From positions 62,001 through 126,000 of the forward strand of contig JAHZKX010000057.1 of assembly GCA_022600195.1 (NCBI GenBank): 64,000 bases of DNA, given 5' to 3'. Positions 1-10,401 of this stretch are shown piece by piece. A model generated the notes under the pieces. That model did not search any database and was not told the DNA's origin. It saw only the letters and a program-made list of their open reading frames with translations. This DNA is from Planctomycetota bacterium (lineage in GTDB: Bacteria > Planctomycetota > Planctomycetia > Planctomycetales > Planctomycetaceae). Every line of letters starts with the position of its first letter. Position 1 is the first letter of the stretch. The position numbers and the translations under genes were made by a program.

Positions 1-1012
1 TCTGCAATGTATCGGTATCTGACAACGCAGGTGGTTCATCCAGATGCTTCAGATATAAGCTCGTCGTCTTGGCCTGATTATGGATTTGGTCCTGAATCTG
101 GAATTCATTGATCAACCCTTTCAATAAAAGGGTCTCATGCATCTCAGGCGGTTCCTCTAAACCTGTCAAAGCGATGACATTGAATTGCGTTTGCCTGACC
201 TGCTGATTTACGTCTTGCAACCGCTGAGTCAGCAGTTCGATCGGTTTTTCATTTTCCTGCTGTAGTTCTTCAGGCAATATATTCAAAGTTTGAACGGTAT
301 GCTTCAGCTTTGATACCGATTGAGCTGATCGTTCCCACCCCTGGATGAATGATTCTAACTGTTGAATCTGTTGATCTTCGGAAAGTAGTGCTTCATAGGT
401 TTTGTCGAGTTCCTCTAATTTTGTTTCCAGATCAGGAACAGGTGCGAGCACATCAACGATCGCGCAGGTCTGTTTGAATTCCGACTGCAAGCGTTGCAAC
501 TCCTGTTGCGCCGATTTGACCTTACTACGATGCAGTTTCTGCATTTCGATCAGGACTGAGGCATCCGAAGAGGATGCAAAAAAAGCAGCGGCCCGGCTGC
601 CACGCTCACCTAGCAGAAAAATTGGTGACTTTTGCTCACCGAAATGAACATCAAAAGGGTCGTTATCACCTGCTTTGACCTTCGACAGTTTTAAAACCTG
701 CCGCAATTTATCAGGTACGCTGTTTCTTAATCGGTGAAAATCCTCACCATCGATACAGTAACTAACCGTCTTTTTTTTTCGTTTCCATTCGACTGTATGG
801 CCATCATCCGTTTCCACAATCACAGAACATTCCTTTGCTCCATGCCTGACCATAAAATCGCCTGAGGAATTCTCTGCCAGGATCTGTAGCGCAGACACGA
901 AGGCTGACTTACCGCAATTATTGGGTCCAGTCAGAACGGTCAGACCGGGCGACAAATCGATCACGGTATGTGAATGACTCATAAAATTGTGCAAAGTAAT
1001 CCGCTTCAACAT
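1..1012 (-). CDS. SMC/RecF-like AAA ATPase, 3' end beyond window
   Basis: Reading the minus strand from the ATG at 1012 gives an open frame of 337 codons that runs off the left edge, so only the N-terminal part is present. Residues 1-40 look like the head of SMC/Rad50/RecF-type ATPases, with a Walker A motif GPNNCGKS at residues 29-36 after a short beta strand. From about residue 170 the sequence is rich in Glu, Gln, Leu and Lys with heptad character, consistent with a coiled coil. Walker B and the signature motif would lie in the missing part. Such proteins act in DNA repair or chromosome handling. The exact family cannot be named from this fragment. The next gene starts 184 bp away on the other strand, so this is probably the first gene of its transcript. 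Confidence 0.85.
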   Translation of the reverse strand, partial: MLKRITLHNFMSHSHTVIDLSPGLTVLTGPNNCGKSAFVSALQILAENSSGDFMVRHGAKECSVIVETDDGHTVEWKRKKKTVSYCIDGEDFHRLRNSVPDKLRQVLKLSKVKAGDNDPFDVHFGEQKSPIFLLGERGSRAAAFFASSSDASVLIEMQKLHRSKVKSAQQELQRLQSEFKQTCAIVDVLAPVPDLETKLEELDKTYEALLSEDQQIQQLESFIQGWERSAQSVSKLKHTVQTLNILPEELQQENEKPIELLTQRLQDVNQQVRQTQFNVIALTGLEEPPEMHETLLLKGLINEFQIQDQIHNQAKTTSLYLKHLDEPPALSDTDTLQ

Positions 1013-1196
1013 GATCGCAAGTATAATCCCCACCGATCTAAAATCACAGGATCGCCATATCAGGTATTTCAGATCATCCGAGAAATAGACTATTGCGTTT
1101 CCCGACAAATTTGAGTCAAATAAAAGCAATCGCTGGGCTCAGACTCGATTTCTCTGTCCTCCCATTCTCTTTACGCTATCGATTCAAGGTCAGACT

Positions 1197-2378
1197 ATGC
1201 TTTTACCAAAATCTTTTCTGCTGGGTGCCGTAATTATGCTAAGTTCACTCATTACAGTCCTCGACGCTCAAAGAGTCTCGGCTGCAGAAAAAATCCGGGT
1301 CTATGTGGGCACCTATACCCGCGGCAGTGAGAGCAAAGGCATCTACCAGCTTTTAATGGACACCGAATCAGGAAAACTATCCCATATCGGAACAACTGAA
1401 AATGTTGATAACCCCTCATTTCTGGCGATTCATCCGACGCAAAAATATCTCTATGCCGTAAACGAAATTGCCGACTTTCAAGGCACCAAAGCGGGTGCCG
1501 TCAGTGCCTTTGCGATTGATCCTGAAACGGGCAAATTAACGCTACTCAATCAACTCTCGTCAAAGGGCGCCGCCCCCTGCCATCTTGATATTGATGACAC
1601 TGGCAGAACACTCCTGGTTGCCAATTATACCGGCGGCAATATCTGTTCGCTTCGACTTCGCAAGAATGGAAAGCTGAAAAAAGAGGTTTCCGTTGTTCAA
1701 CATACCGGCTCGAGTGTCAATCCAAGGCGACAGAAAGCACCCCATGCTCATTCCATCAATTTAGATCTGCAGAATCAACATGCGATAGTGGCTGACCTGG
1801 GTATTGATCAACTGCTGGTCTACCAGTTCAATCCGGAAAATGGCGTCCTTAAACCCAACTCTATACCTGGAATTAAAATGGCATCCGGTGCAGGACCACG
1901 TCACTTTGCTTTTCATACTACTGGAAAATGGGGGTATGTAATTAACGAATTAAACCGAACCATTACGGCCATGAAATATAATGCAAAGCAAGGTTCGTTT
2001 GAGGAAATCCAGACGATCTCCACAGTTCCCGAAGAAACTCCAGCGAAAGGAAACTCGACTGCCGAAGTTCAAGTCCATCCCTCTGGAAAATTTCTGTATG
2101 GTTCGAACCGTGGCCCCAATACCATCGCCATGTATCAAATTGATCAACAAACGGGAAAATTGACTTCGACTGGATTTGAATCGACGGGTGGTGAAATACC
2201 GCGGAATTTCAAAATTGATCCGACGGGAAAATTTCTTCTGGCCGCTAACCAGAATACTCACAACGTTGTGGTATTTAAAATCAACCAGGAAACAGGAACA
2301 CTTCAAAATACGGGGCACGAAATTCGGGTTCCCAAACCGGTCTGCATTAAATTTGTCCGTGTGGCCTCTACTCCTTGA
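1197..2378 (+). CDS. Exported lactonase-family beta-propeller protein (6-phosphogluconolactonase-like)
   Basis: The 393-residue product belongs to the YbhE/Pgl lactonase family, a seven-bladed propeller. The first 29 residues form a signal peptide (hydrophobic core, cut near VSAA), so the mature protein is probably periplasmic, unlike the cytoplasmic sugar-phosphate lactonase. Family marks are VGTYT near residue 37, NPSFLAIHP, the AVNE strand, and GAGPRHFAFH in the middle, followed by repeated HPSGKFLY-type blades. The closest characterised enzymes hydrolyse 6-phosphogluconolactone in the pentose phosphate pathway. Export makes another lactone or a binding role equally possible. A ribosome site AAGGT precedes the ATG. 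A hairpin terminator follows. Confidence 0.88.
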   Translation: MLLPKSFLLGAVIMLSSLITVLDAQRVSAAEKIRVYVGTYTRGSESKGIYQLLMDTESGKLSHIGTTENVDNPSFLAIHPTQKYLYAVNEIADFQGTKAGAVSAFAIDPETGKLTLLNQLSSKGAAPCHLDIDDTGRTLLVANYTGGNICSLRLRKNGKLKKEVSVVQHTGSSVNPRRQKAPHAHSINLDLQNQHAIVADLGIDQLLVYQFNPENGVLKPNSIPGIKMASGAGPRHFAFHTTGKWGYVINELNRTITAMKYNAKQGSFEEIQTISTVPEETPAKGNSTAEVQVHPSGKFLYGSNRGPNTIAMYQIDQQTGKLTSTGFESTGGEIPRNFKIDPTGKFLLAANQNTHNVVVFKINQETGTLQNTGHEIRVPKPVCIKFVRVASTP

Positions 2379-2418
2379 AGTAGAAGATGTCTATAATGCT
2401 TTTTTACACAAGGAGCTG

Positions 2419-2468
2419 AAGTCCGAACCAGAGTATTAACGAAGATGTCGGACTTTTTCCTGTCTGAA
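2419..2468 (+). terminator. Rho-independent terminator after the lactonase gene
   Basis: An 8-bp perfect inverted repeat (AAGTCCGA at 2419-2426 and TCGGACTT at 2458-2465) is followed directly by a short T run. The 31-base loop is long, so this is a plausible rather than certain terminator separating the lactonase gene from trpF. Confidence 0.5.
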
Positions 2469-2508
2469 TCAAAATCGTACTGGACTTCATAAGAGAAATC
2501 TCAACACG

Positions 2509-3168
2509 ATGTGGGTCAAAATTTGCGGGATTATAGATACCAGTGCCGCCTGCATGGTGGCAGACCTGGGCGCTTCGGCTCTGGGTCTGAATTTCTATGC
2601 GCCGTCTCCGCGCTCGATTGATCTTGCAACAGCGATTGAGATCAAATCAGCCGTTTCGTTCCGGGACATATCTGTGGTCGGTCTGTTTGTAAAGCACTCA
2701 CTGGCAGAAGTAATCTCTACTTGCCGGGATCTTTCTTTAGATGTGATACAACTCCATGGCGATGAGCCTGCTGAATTTCTGGCAGAACTGGCCCAGACAT
2801 TACCAGATCTGCATATGATTCGTGCTTTTCGCACAGATGAGCCCCACTTGGACACTCTGGCTGAATTTCTGGCTGAATGTGATCAGCGTGGGAAACGACC
2901 CGATCAAATACTGATCGACGCTTATTCACCTCAATCCTATGGCGGAACCGGCCTCATCGCCCCCTGGGAGATGATTCGGGAAAACTATCGCACTGAGGAA
3001 TGGCCTCCCTTGATTCTGGCAGGTGGACTGACTCCAGAAAACGTAGGTGATGCAATCAAAGCGGTTGCCCCTTTTGGAGTTGACACCGCCAGTGGAGTGG
3101 AAAGAGCCCCTGGAGTCAAAAGTGACCAGATGGTAAAAGCGTTCATTTCGCAAGCGGAAATGGCCTGA
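2509..3168 (+). CDS. trpF: Phosphoribosylanthranilate isomerase
   Basis: TrpF catalyses the Amadori rearrangement of N-(5-phosphoribosyl)anthranilate in tryptophan synthesis, in the cytoplasm. The 219 residues match the usual family length. Signature segments are present in TIM-barrel order: KICGI at residues 4-8, whose Cys is the catalytic base; GLNFY; VGLFV; QLHGDE; LIDAYS with its catalytic Asp; GGTG; LAGGLTPENV; and DTASGVE at the phosphate-binding end. No other trp gene is nearby, so the pathway genes are scattered in this genome. The ATG is supported by the KICGI position; the ribosome site is weak. Confidence 0.96.
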   Translation: MWVKICGIIDTSAACMVADLGASALGLNFYAPSPRSIDLATAIEIKSAVSFRDISVVGLFVKHSLAEVISTCRDLSLDVIQLHGDEPAEFLAELAQTLPDLHMIRAFRTDEPHLDTLAEFLAECDQRGKRPDQILIDAYSPQSYGGTGLIAPWEMIRENYRTEEWPPLILAGGLTPENVGDAIKAVAPFGVDTASGVERAPGVKSDQMVKAFISQAEMA

Positions 3169-3376
3169 AGAATCTTCGGAAAAGCCGGTATAACAGTATG
3201 ATCGACAGGCTGGAAAAATGAAGAATCAAAACTGTTTCATATAACTGCCTTGAGAATCACTGAATAGAGGCATACCATATACGCAGAACAGTTAATGTCT
3301 ACGGACGTGGCCATGAGTCACTTTGAAAACAGGAGCTATGAGAAACAATTCGTTTCTCCAGGGAATGAGAACTACC

Positions 3377-3811
3377 ATGTCAACTGATTATACGATTTTA
3401 TTGATCGAAGATGACCGCGAGATTTCCAGTACCCTGAGTGGTGTGATCAAATCAGCGGGATATAATATCATTGTGGCACCAAACGGTCTGGAAGGGCAAA
3501 GACTCGCCCAATCAGAAAATCCAGATCTGGTGATCACCGATATGATGATGCCCAAAATGGGTGGCTTTCCAGTCCTGGAAACTCTGAAGTCGCTTCCCTC
3601 TCCCCCGAAAGTCATCATGATTACAGCCAATGAAGGGGGCAGACATAAAGCCTATGCAGAAATGCTGGGGGTCGATGACTACCTGAGGAAACCTTTCGCA
3701 ATGGATGTGTTTCTCGATGCCATCGCCAACGTTCTCTCAAAAGACAAAAAGAGTGATGAAGGGGAAAAACCTGACAAAGGACCATTGTCCCGCTCCAAGA
3801 AGAAATCCTGA
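3377..3811 (+). CDS. Single-domain response regulator
   Basis: This is a CheY-like receiver domain with a short charged C-terminal tail and no output domain. Taking the ATG at 3377 gives 144 residues; an upstream in-frame ATG at 3323 would add 18 residues that are not part of the fold. The acidic pocket is E11-D12-D13, the phosphorylated residue is D55 in ITDMMMP, and the conserved Thr (MITAN) and Lys (LRKPF) are present. It should receive phosphate from a histidine kinase that is not encoded nearby. The last 20 residues are rich in Lys, Asp and Glu. Output is presumably by protein-protein contact. The partner is unknown. Confidence 0.9.
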   Translation: MSTDYTILLIEDDREISSTLSGVIKSAGYNIIVAPNGLEGQRLAQSENPDLVITDMMMPKMGGFPVLETLKSLPSPPKVIMITANEGGRHKAYAEMLGVDDYLRKPFAMDVFLDAIANVLSKDKKSDEGEKPDKGPLSRSKKKS

Positions 3812-3834
3812 TCTGAATAGAATACTGCCCGTAT

Positions 3835-4329
3835 TCAGGCGCTGGCGACAAAAGCGACGTAATACCAGTACAAGCCCGTCAACGAAGTCAGTGTGATATC
3901 AATCGTGGAAATCCATCCCAGTTTTTGATGCAGCTTGCTGTGCGCGCAAGGTGCGGGCGGATTGGGAATTCGCTTCAGAGCCAGGAAAAGAGTGGTTGCC
4001 CAGAACAGCGGAGTCGACACGGCAAAAACCAAATGCACATAGAGAACATTACGTGCAAAGTTAAATTGCTCAGGGGTAAGTGGGATTTCACGCTGGTTCA
4101 CAATATTCTGCCATCCACCATGCATGATCTGCACGTCAATTTCAAATGCTGTCACCGCAACCAGCAGTACCGCGCCAAGCACAATCTGCAGTTTTTTATG
4201 CAGAGAAAAGTTTCGTTTGAGTTTCACAGAATAGAGACTGAATAACAGCAAAGGCACGATCAAAACTAGCGCTGAGACCACAAAATCCAACATGAACGTA
4301 GATCGATATCCTAAGAATCCGTACTCCAT
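3835..4329 (-). CDS. DUF420 family membrane protein
   Basis: The 164-residue product has about four membrane helices (near residues 13-35, 45-65, 93-117 and 138-160) and conserved His residues in and between them (the LHKK, IMHGGW, YVHLVF and SKLHQKLG segments). This pattern fits the DUF420 family, whose best-studied member CtaM is needed for cytochrome oxidase maturation in some Firmicutes. Here no oxidase genes lie nearby, so a role in respiration is only suggested by family. Its 3' end faces the response regulator gene with 23 bp between. Confidence 0.78.
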   Translation of the reverse strand: MEYGFLGYRSTFMLDFVVSALVLIVPLLLFSLYSVKLKRNFSLHKKLQIVLGAVLLVAVTAFEIDVQIMHGGWQNIVNQREIPLTPEQFNFARNVLYVHLVFAVSTPLFWATTLFLALKRIPNPPAPCAHSKLHQKLGWISTIDITLTSLTGLYWYYVAFVASA

Positions 4330-4576
4330 TTTTGCATCCCTGATGTGGTATGATATTAAGACCTAACCTGTTGAAGACTCACCATATCAGAACTTTCGTT
4401 CCTCTCCAATACCAGCCTCTAAAATGTGCTTTGAAGTCAATCAAATAGAATACTTGAGGGAATACCCGAGTTTTGTCTGTTCCCCGCTTGAAGAGACGGA
4501 CTCTCTGTTGATAAATTGAACCAGTTGATGGTTTATTGAAATAAGCCGGTCATCAGGAAACACAGGAGGTGTTCAC

Positions 4577-5329
4577 ATGCTAGTGTGCGGCGTCATTCCA
4601 GCCAGACTGGAATCTTCCAGGCTGCCGCGGAAGTTATTGCTAAATGAAACGGGAAAATCATTAATTCAGCATACCTGGGAAGCGGCTGCCTCATCGGAAA
4701 AGCTAGACCGTCTGATTGTTGCTTCAGACAGCCTGGAAATACTGGAGGTGGTTCATGGTTTCGGTGGAAAAGCCTTTCTGACGGGAGAACACCCCAGCGG
4801 TACCGACCGGATTGCCGAAGTGGCGGTCAAAGAACTATTTGATGCGGAAATCCTGGTCAATATTCAGGGAGACGAACCAGAAATTTCACCTCAATCGATC
4901 GATCAGTTGATTGAACTACTTATACAGACCCCCAATGCAGATATGGCCACTTTAGCAACACCGATTCGTGACTTAGAACAGTTGCAGGATCGTTCTTGCA
5001 CTAAAGTGGTTTGTCGCACTGATGGATCCGCGATGTACTTCAGTCGTCTTCCTATCCCGTTTAGCCGAGATACGGCGCCCGAAACACTTTTGCCAGAGCA
5101 GAGCCCCTGGTTGCTGCATTTGGGAATCTACGCATACCGCAGACCGTTTTTGCTGGATTTAACGAAAATCCCACCGACTCCTCTTGAACAATTGGAAAAT
5201 TTAGAACAATTACGCGCTCTGGAAACCGGTGCTACGATACAAGTTGCTCAAGTATCACATCCTACAGTTGGTATTGATACGCCGGATGATTATGCTCAAT
5301 TTGTAACACGCCATAATCAGGAATTTTGA
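4577..5329 (+). CDS. kdsB: 3-deoxy-manno-octulosonate cytidylyltransferase (CMP-Kdo synthetase)
   Basis: KdsB activates Kdo with CTP to form CMP-Kdo for lipopolysaccharide core synthesis in the cytoplasm. The 250 residues match the family length. The nucleotide-binding start IPARLESSRLPRK is at residues 7-19, followed by VASD, the TGEHPSGTDRIAE segment, VNIQGDEPEI with the metal-binding Asp, and a C-terminal GIDTPDD. A strong ribosome site AGGAGGTG lies 6 bases before the ATG. The gene stands directly upstream of pyrG, which supplies its CTP. Presence of kdsB implies a Gram-negative type outer membrane. Confidence 0.97.
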   Translation: MLVCGVIPARLESSRLPRKLLLNETGKSLIQHTWEAAASSEKLDRLIVASDSLEILEVVHGFGGKAFLTGEHPSGTDRIAEVAVKELFDAEILVNIQGDEPEISPQSIDQLIELLIQTPNADMATLATPIRDLEQLQDRSCTKVVCRTDGSAMYFSRLPIPFSRDTAPETLLPEQSPWLLHLGIYAYRRPFLLDLTKIPPTPLEQLENLEQLRALETGATIQVAQVSHPTVGIDTPDDYAQFVTRHNQEF

Positions 5330-5521
5330 TAACCATTTTTAGAAATCATTTGATAAAATAGACGAAAACAAACAGACAGAATTTGGAACAAAATAAAACG
5401 AATGTGAGATTGGATTCTCTTTAATATGCTATGCCCTGCTTGCCTCTGAATTCTGGAATGCAGCAAGTTTAACTTTCCTACTTTTGGAACGTGCAAATTG
5501 GGATTGCATCGCATATTATGA

Positions 5522-7192
<1,671 letters not shown>

Positions 7193-7259
7193 TCTAAAGT
7201 TATTTACTGTCGAATCATTCTGTGCTGGCATACACCAGAAAAACGGGAAACATTTTCCG

Positions 7260-8186
7260 ATGAGTTCCGAAAATGCTGTTGGCCTGAAATTATCCGGCTT
7301 ACTGAATATTCATAAACGCGAAGGCATGACTTCACGTCAAGTTGTGGATCGAATTCAGAAGCTGGTTAAACCTGCAAAAGCAGGACACGCCGGCACACTC
7401 GACCCTCTGGCCACGGGTGTTTTGGTCGTCTGCATTGGCTCTGCTACCCGCTTGATCCGATTTGTACAGGAACAACCGAAAGAATACATTGGCGAGTTTA
7501 TCCTGGGTAAACGCAGCGATACTGATGATATCTCTGGCAATGTTACCGCAACCCCAGATTGCCCCCGCTTGACAAGGGAGCAACTCGAAATCTGCCTGCC
7601 AGCATTGACCGGAATGATTGCACAGGTTCCACCACAATTTTCAGCCGTGCATATCGATGGACAACGCGCCTATGATCGCGCCCGCCGCGGAGAGACTTTT
7701 GAAATTCAACCCCGTACTGTAGAAGTTCATGAACTCGAACTACTCGATTTTGAATTCCCGCGTTTTCAACTTCGCATTGTCTGCGGTTCGGGAACTTATG
7801 TGCGATCACTGGGCCGTGACCTCGGAGAACAACTGGGGGTGGGCGCCATCATGACCTCTCTGGTTCGTACACGAATTGGAACGTTTCACCTTTCATCCGC
7901 AATAAACCTTGATCAAGAGTGCTCCCTCGAATCGATTACCACGCAACTGCATAACCCTGCTTCTGCGGTCGCACATCTCACTCAATATGAATGCAACGAA
8001 CGAGAACTCCTGCATCTCAGTCAGGGGCGCAAGCTGGAATGTCATCCTGACCAAATTCCCGCTGATTCTCAGCTGTCAGAAATTGCCGTCATCACTCCAA
8101 AGGGAGAACTCGCCGCGATTGCAGAATGGAACCGATCCCTCAATCAACTCTCTCCGAGACAGGTCTTTTTTCAACCTGCCAGCTAA
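7260..8186 (+). CDS. truB: tRNA pseudouridine-55 synthase
   Basis: TruB isomerises uridine 55 in the T arm of tRNAs. The 308-residue product carries the catalytic motif GHAGTLDPLATG with Asp48, then YIGEF, the GKRSDTDD segment that binds RNA, QVPPQFSAVHIDGQRAY, and CGSGTYVRSLGRDLGE. It contains the core and a C-terminal PUA-like extension of somewhat divergent sequence. It lies between pyrG and a maf gene, all in one direction with short gaps, so co-transcription is likely. Confidence 0.96.
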   Translation: MSSENAVGLKLSGLLNIHKREGMTSRQVVDRIQKLVKPAKAGHAGTLDPLATGVLVVCIGSATRLIRFVQEQPKEYIGEFILGKRSDTDDISGNVTATPDCPRLTREQLEICLPALTGMIAQVPPQFSAVHIDGQRAYDRARRGETFEIQPRTVEVHELELLDFEFPRFQLRIVCGSGTYVRSLGRDLGEQLGVGAIMTSLVRTRIGTFHLSSAINLDQECSLESITTQLHNPASAVAHLTQYECNERELLHLSQGRKLECHPDQIPADSQLSEIAVITPKGELAAIAEWNRSLNQLSPRQVFFQPAS

Positions 8187-8209
8187 TTTGAAAACGTTAA
8201 GGGTCTTCT

Positions 8210-8785
8210 ATGAAATTGATTCTGGCCAGCACATCCCCTTATCGCGCTGCTCAATTACGGCGACTGGGGCTAAAGTTTGACACTTGTGATCCAAAAGTTG
8301 ATGAAAATCTGTTTAAACAGGCTGGTCTGTCTCCGGAAACCCTGGCAGAAACATTGGCAATGGAAAAAGCCAAAGGAGTCTCTCAACAAAACCCCGACGC
8401 CATCGTGATTGGCGGAGACCAACTGGTTTCTTTCGAAGAGACGATCTTAGGAAAACCTGGTACTGCAGAACGCGCTTTGGAACAGCTCCTGTCAATGCAG
8501 GGCAAAACGCATTTGCTCATCACCGCGATTGCGGTTTTGGGGCCTGACTTTAATGAAACACACGTGAATCACACCAAACTCAAAATGCGACAATTCGATC
8601 GCACGGCCCTCAAACGTTACATTCAATTTGATCAGCCACTGGACTGTGCCGGTGCGTATAAACTGGAAAGCCAGGGAATCACACTGTTCGAAGAGATTGA
8701 ATCCACAGACCACTCTTCCATTTCAGGTATTCCATTGATGGCCCTGACGACATTACTCACTCGGGCCAGAATCGTACTTCCCTGA
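8210..8785 (+). CDS. Maf family nucleotide pyrophosphatase, YceF type
   Basis: Maf proteins hydrolyse non-canonical or modified nucleoside triphosphates, including 7-methyl-GTP for the YceF branch. The 191-residue product starts KLILASTSPYR, keeps the Glu and Lys residues of the active site (VDEN and EKAK), the GGDQ motif with the general base, and KPGTAERA. Near the C-terminus, the stretch CAGAYKLESQGITLFE resembles the YceF branch more than the YhdE dTTPase branch. It begins 23 bp after truB with AAGGG as ribosome site. Substrate assignment is by family resemblance only. Confidence 0.9.
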   Translation: MKLILASTSPYRAAQLRRLGLKFDTCDPKVDENLFKQAGLSPETLAETLAMEKAKGVSQQNPDAIVIGGDQLVSFEETILGKPGTAERALEQLLSMQGKTHLLITAIAVLGPDFNETHVNHTKLKMRQFDRTALKRYIQFDQPLDCAGAYKLESQGITLFEEIESTDHSSISGIPLMALTTLLTRARIVLP

Positions 8786-8862
8786 TCCATTCTCGAATGT
8801 CTCGTTTCGTCAAGTACGAAAGTAGCGCGAGGTCGTACTCAAATTTTATTTCCGAAATACAC

Positions 8863-8900
8863 AAAGCCTGCAGGAGTTTCCCCTTGCAGGCTTTGCTTTT
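8863..8900. terminator. Two-way terminator between maf and the sigma factor gene
   Basis: A strong hairpin (AAAGCCTGCAGG paired with CCTTGCAGGCTTT, one mismatch or bulge) ends in a T-rich run on the plus strand. The 3' ends of the two convergent genes lie on either side, so it probably stops both transcripts. Confidence 0.8.
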
Positions 8901-8914
8901 TACTTTACTGATAA

Positions 8915-9466
8915 TTAAACGGACTGCAGGTCCAGCAGGGCTTCCCGCAGACGATTCCGTGCGGTGTGCAGTCGACGCTTGATCGTTCCAATGGGACGAT
9001 CAAATTCGTGACTCATTTCCTTCAGAGACTGTCCTTTGAAGTAAAATGAGATCAGTGTCTGCCGGTCGACTTCACCCAACTGATCCAGACTTCCTCGCAA
9101 CTCAGTCGCCCGTTCTGTTTCCAGTAGTTTATCTAACGGGCTTTCTGGTTCATTATCCAGAACAATAAATGTATCCGGACTCTGAATGCACTCGTTAGGC
9201 CGACGAACAGCACGATTGATTGACATCCGAACGGCAATCTGTCGCAGCCAACCCGCAAAACGTTCCGGAGAATTCAACTGAGACAGTTTTCGCATTGCCT
9301 GGATGAAAATATCCTGAGTCACTTCACTCGCTTCTGCATGGTTACGCAATCGCTTCATAACAATCGCGTAAACTGTCGATTCAAACTGAACAACCAATGA
9401 ACCGAATGCTTCTCGATCACCATTCTGAGCAGCAGTAACTAATTGAACTAACTTTAGATCTTCCAT
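8915..9466 (-). CDS. ECF-type RNA polymerase sigma factor
   Basis: The product is a sigma-70 family protein with regions 2 and 4 only, about 183 residues from the ATG at 9466. An in-frame start at 9559 would add 31 residues that do not fit the family; MEDLKLVQL has a purine-rich AGAAGAGA ahead of it. Region 2 spans about residues 10-80 (GDREAFGSLV, TQDIFIQAMRKL, RFAGWLRQIA). Region 4 with its helix-turn-helix spans about 120-180 (LISFYFKGQSLKEMS, PIGTIKRRLHTARNRLREAL). No anti-sigma gene is adjacent. It should direct polymerase to a stress or envelope regulon, which cannot be named here. Confidence 0.93.
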   Translation of the reverse strand: MEDLKLVQLVTAAQNGDREAFGSLVVQFESTVYAIVMKRLRNHAEASEVTQDIFIQAMRKLSQLNSPERFAGWLRQIAVRMSINRAVRRPNECIQSPDTFIVLDNEPESPLDKLLETERATELRGSLDQLGEVDRQTLISFYFKGQSLKEMSHEFDRPIGTIKRRLHTARNRLREALLDLQSV

Positions 9467-9736
9467 TGTTCTATCTCTTCTCTGTCCCTGAGCAAGGACT
9501 TTTGATTCAAGGATGTTCAAAGTGGTAGCTGCGATCATGATCGAGTTGAGAACGAACATTGTTTTAAGTCATCTGAAAACCAGAGAAAGCGTTGAATTCT
9601 TCAACTGGTCTTACTTGTGACAACGTTTGTGTTCTCGCCATCAAACATGGCAGGGTCAGTCAAAACTGGAATTGCGTTTTAACCAACCACTTTGAGTAAA
9701 CGATTTTCTGCTAAAAAGCAGGGAATAGGAGACTGC

Positions 9737-10024
9737 TTACGAAGCAGTTCCGGTCACAGTGGTTCTGGCACCCGTTATCTGCATATATTTTCGATATAGC
9801 AGATGCATCGATGATTGATGTTGACAACAATGCCAACTCATCGAGGGGGTCCCCGGCATACCACCGGATTCCGGCAATCGTTCTCCACGTAGAGGGTTTA
9901 ACGAATCTAGACGGAGGGCTGCACGGACGGCATCGATGGCTTTCACGACAGCTGCTGTTTTCACAAACGCGCTATTGTTAATTGCTTTGACGACGAAACG
10001 ACGATTCTGTTTAGAAAAAATCAT
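9737..10024 (-). CDS. Small protein of unknown function with strong ribosome site
   Basis: A 95-codon frame begins at an ATG preceded by AGGAGGTG at ideal spacing, which is the main reason to accept it. The N-terminal half is rich in Ala, Val, Lys and Arg and looks like an amphipathic helix (about residues 8-40). The C-terminal half has Cys, His and Gly. No domain is recognised. A further 80-codon frame ends at the same ATG in an overlap but its residue composition looks random, so it was not called. The gene lies upstream of and in the same direction as the sigma factor gene, 270 bp away. Confidence 0.5.
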   Translation of the reverse strand: MIFSKQNRRFVVKAINNSAFVKTAAVVKAIDAVRAALRLDSLNPLRGERLPESGGMPGTPSMSWHCCQHQSSMHLLYRKYMQITGARTTVTGTAS

Positions 10025-10401
10025 CAGTGCACCTCCTGCGTTAAACCGCAGAGAAAGAGACTAAAAAAAGAGGCTTTCTGCCTCGTAAAAAAAACGGAGT
10101 ATTTCCGCTCACAAAAGTTAAATTCATCAGAGAGCCTCAGACAGCAAGCCTGCAAACTCTCCCTACCATTAAGACAGCAGAAGTCTGTCCATGGTTCGCT
10201 TATTTTCGTCAGTTTTCGATAAAATGTAGATAATTTCAAGAGATGATTTGCGAAACCAAGTGTCATTCCTGTTTTTACAGGTAATCATAAAAACCATCGG
10301 AGTCACATAAAACCTATGATGACAACAACTTATCTGTGATATCATCTACACCAGACAACCATAACTTTTTTTCAGTTATTTTCCAGTTCTCGACTCGGAT
10401 T

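Noticed and set aside
3818..3840. Hairpin GAATAC-TGCC-GTATTC-like between the response regulator and DUF420 genes
   Set aside because: Only a 6-bp stem and no T run on either strand, so not called a terminator.
10024..10266. 80-codon minus-strand frame ending at the start of the small gene
   Set aside because: Rich in Cys, Phe and Leu with no protein-like pattern; its last bases only serve as the ribosome site for the next gene.
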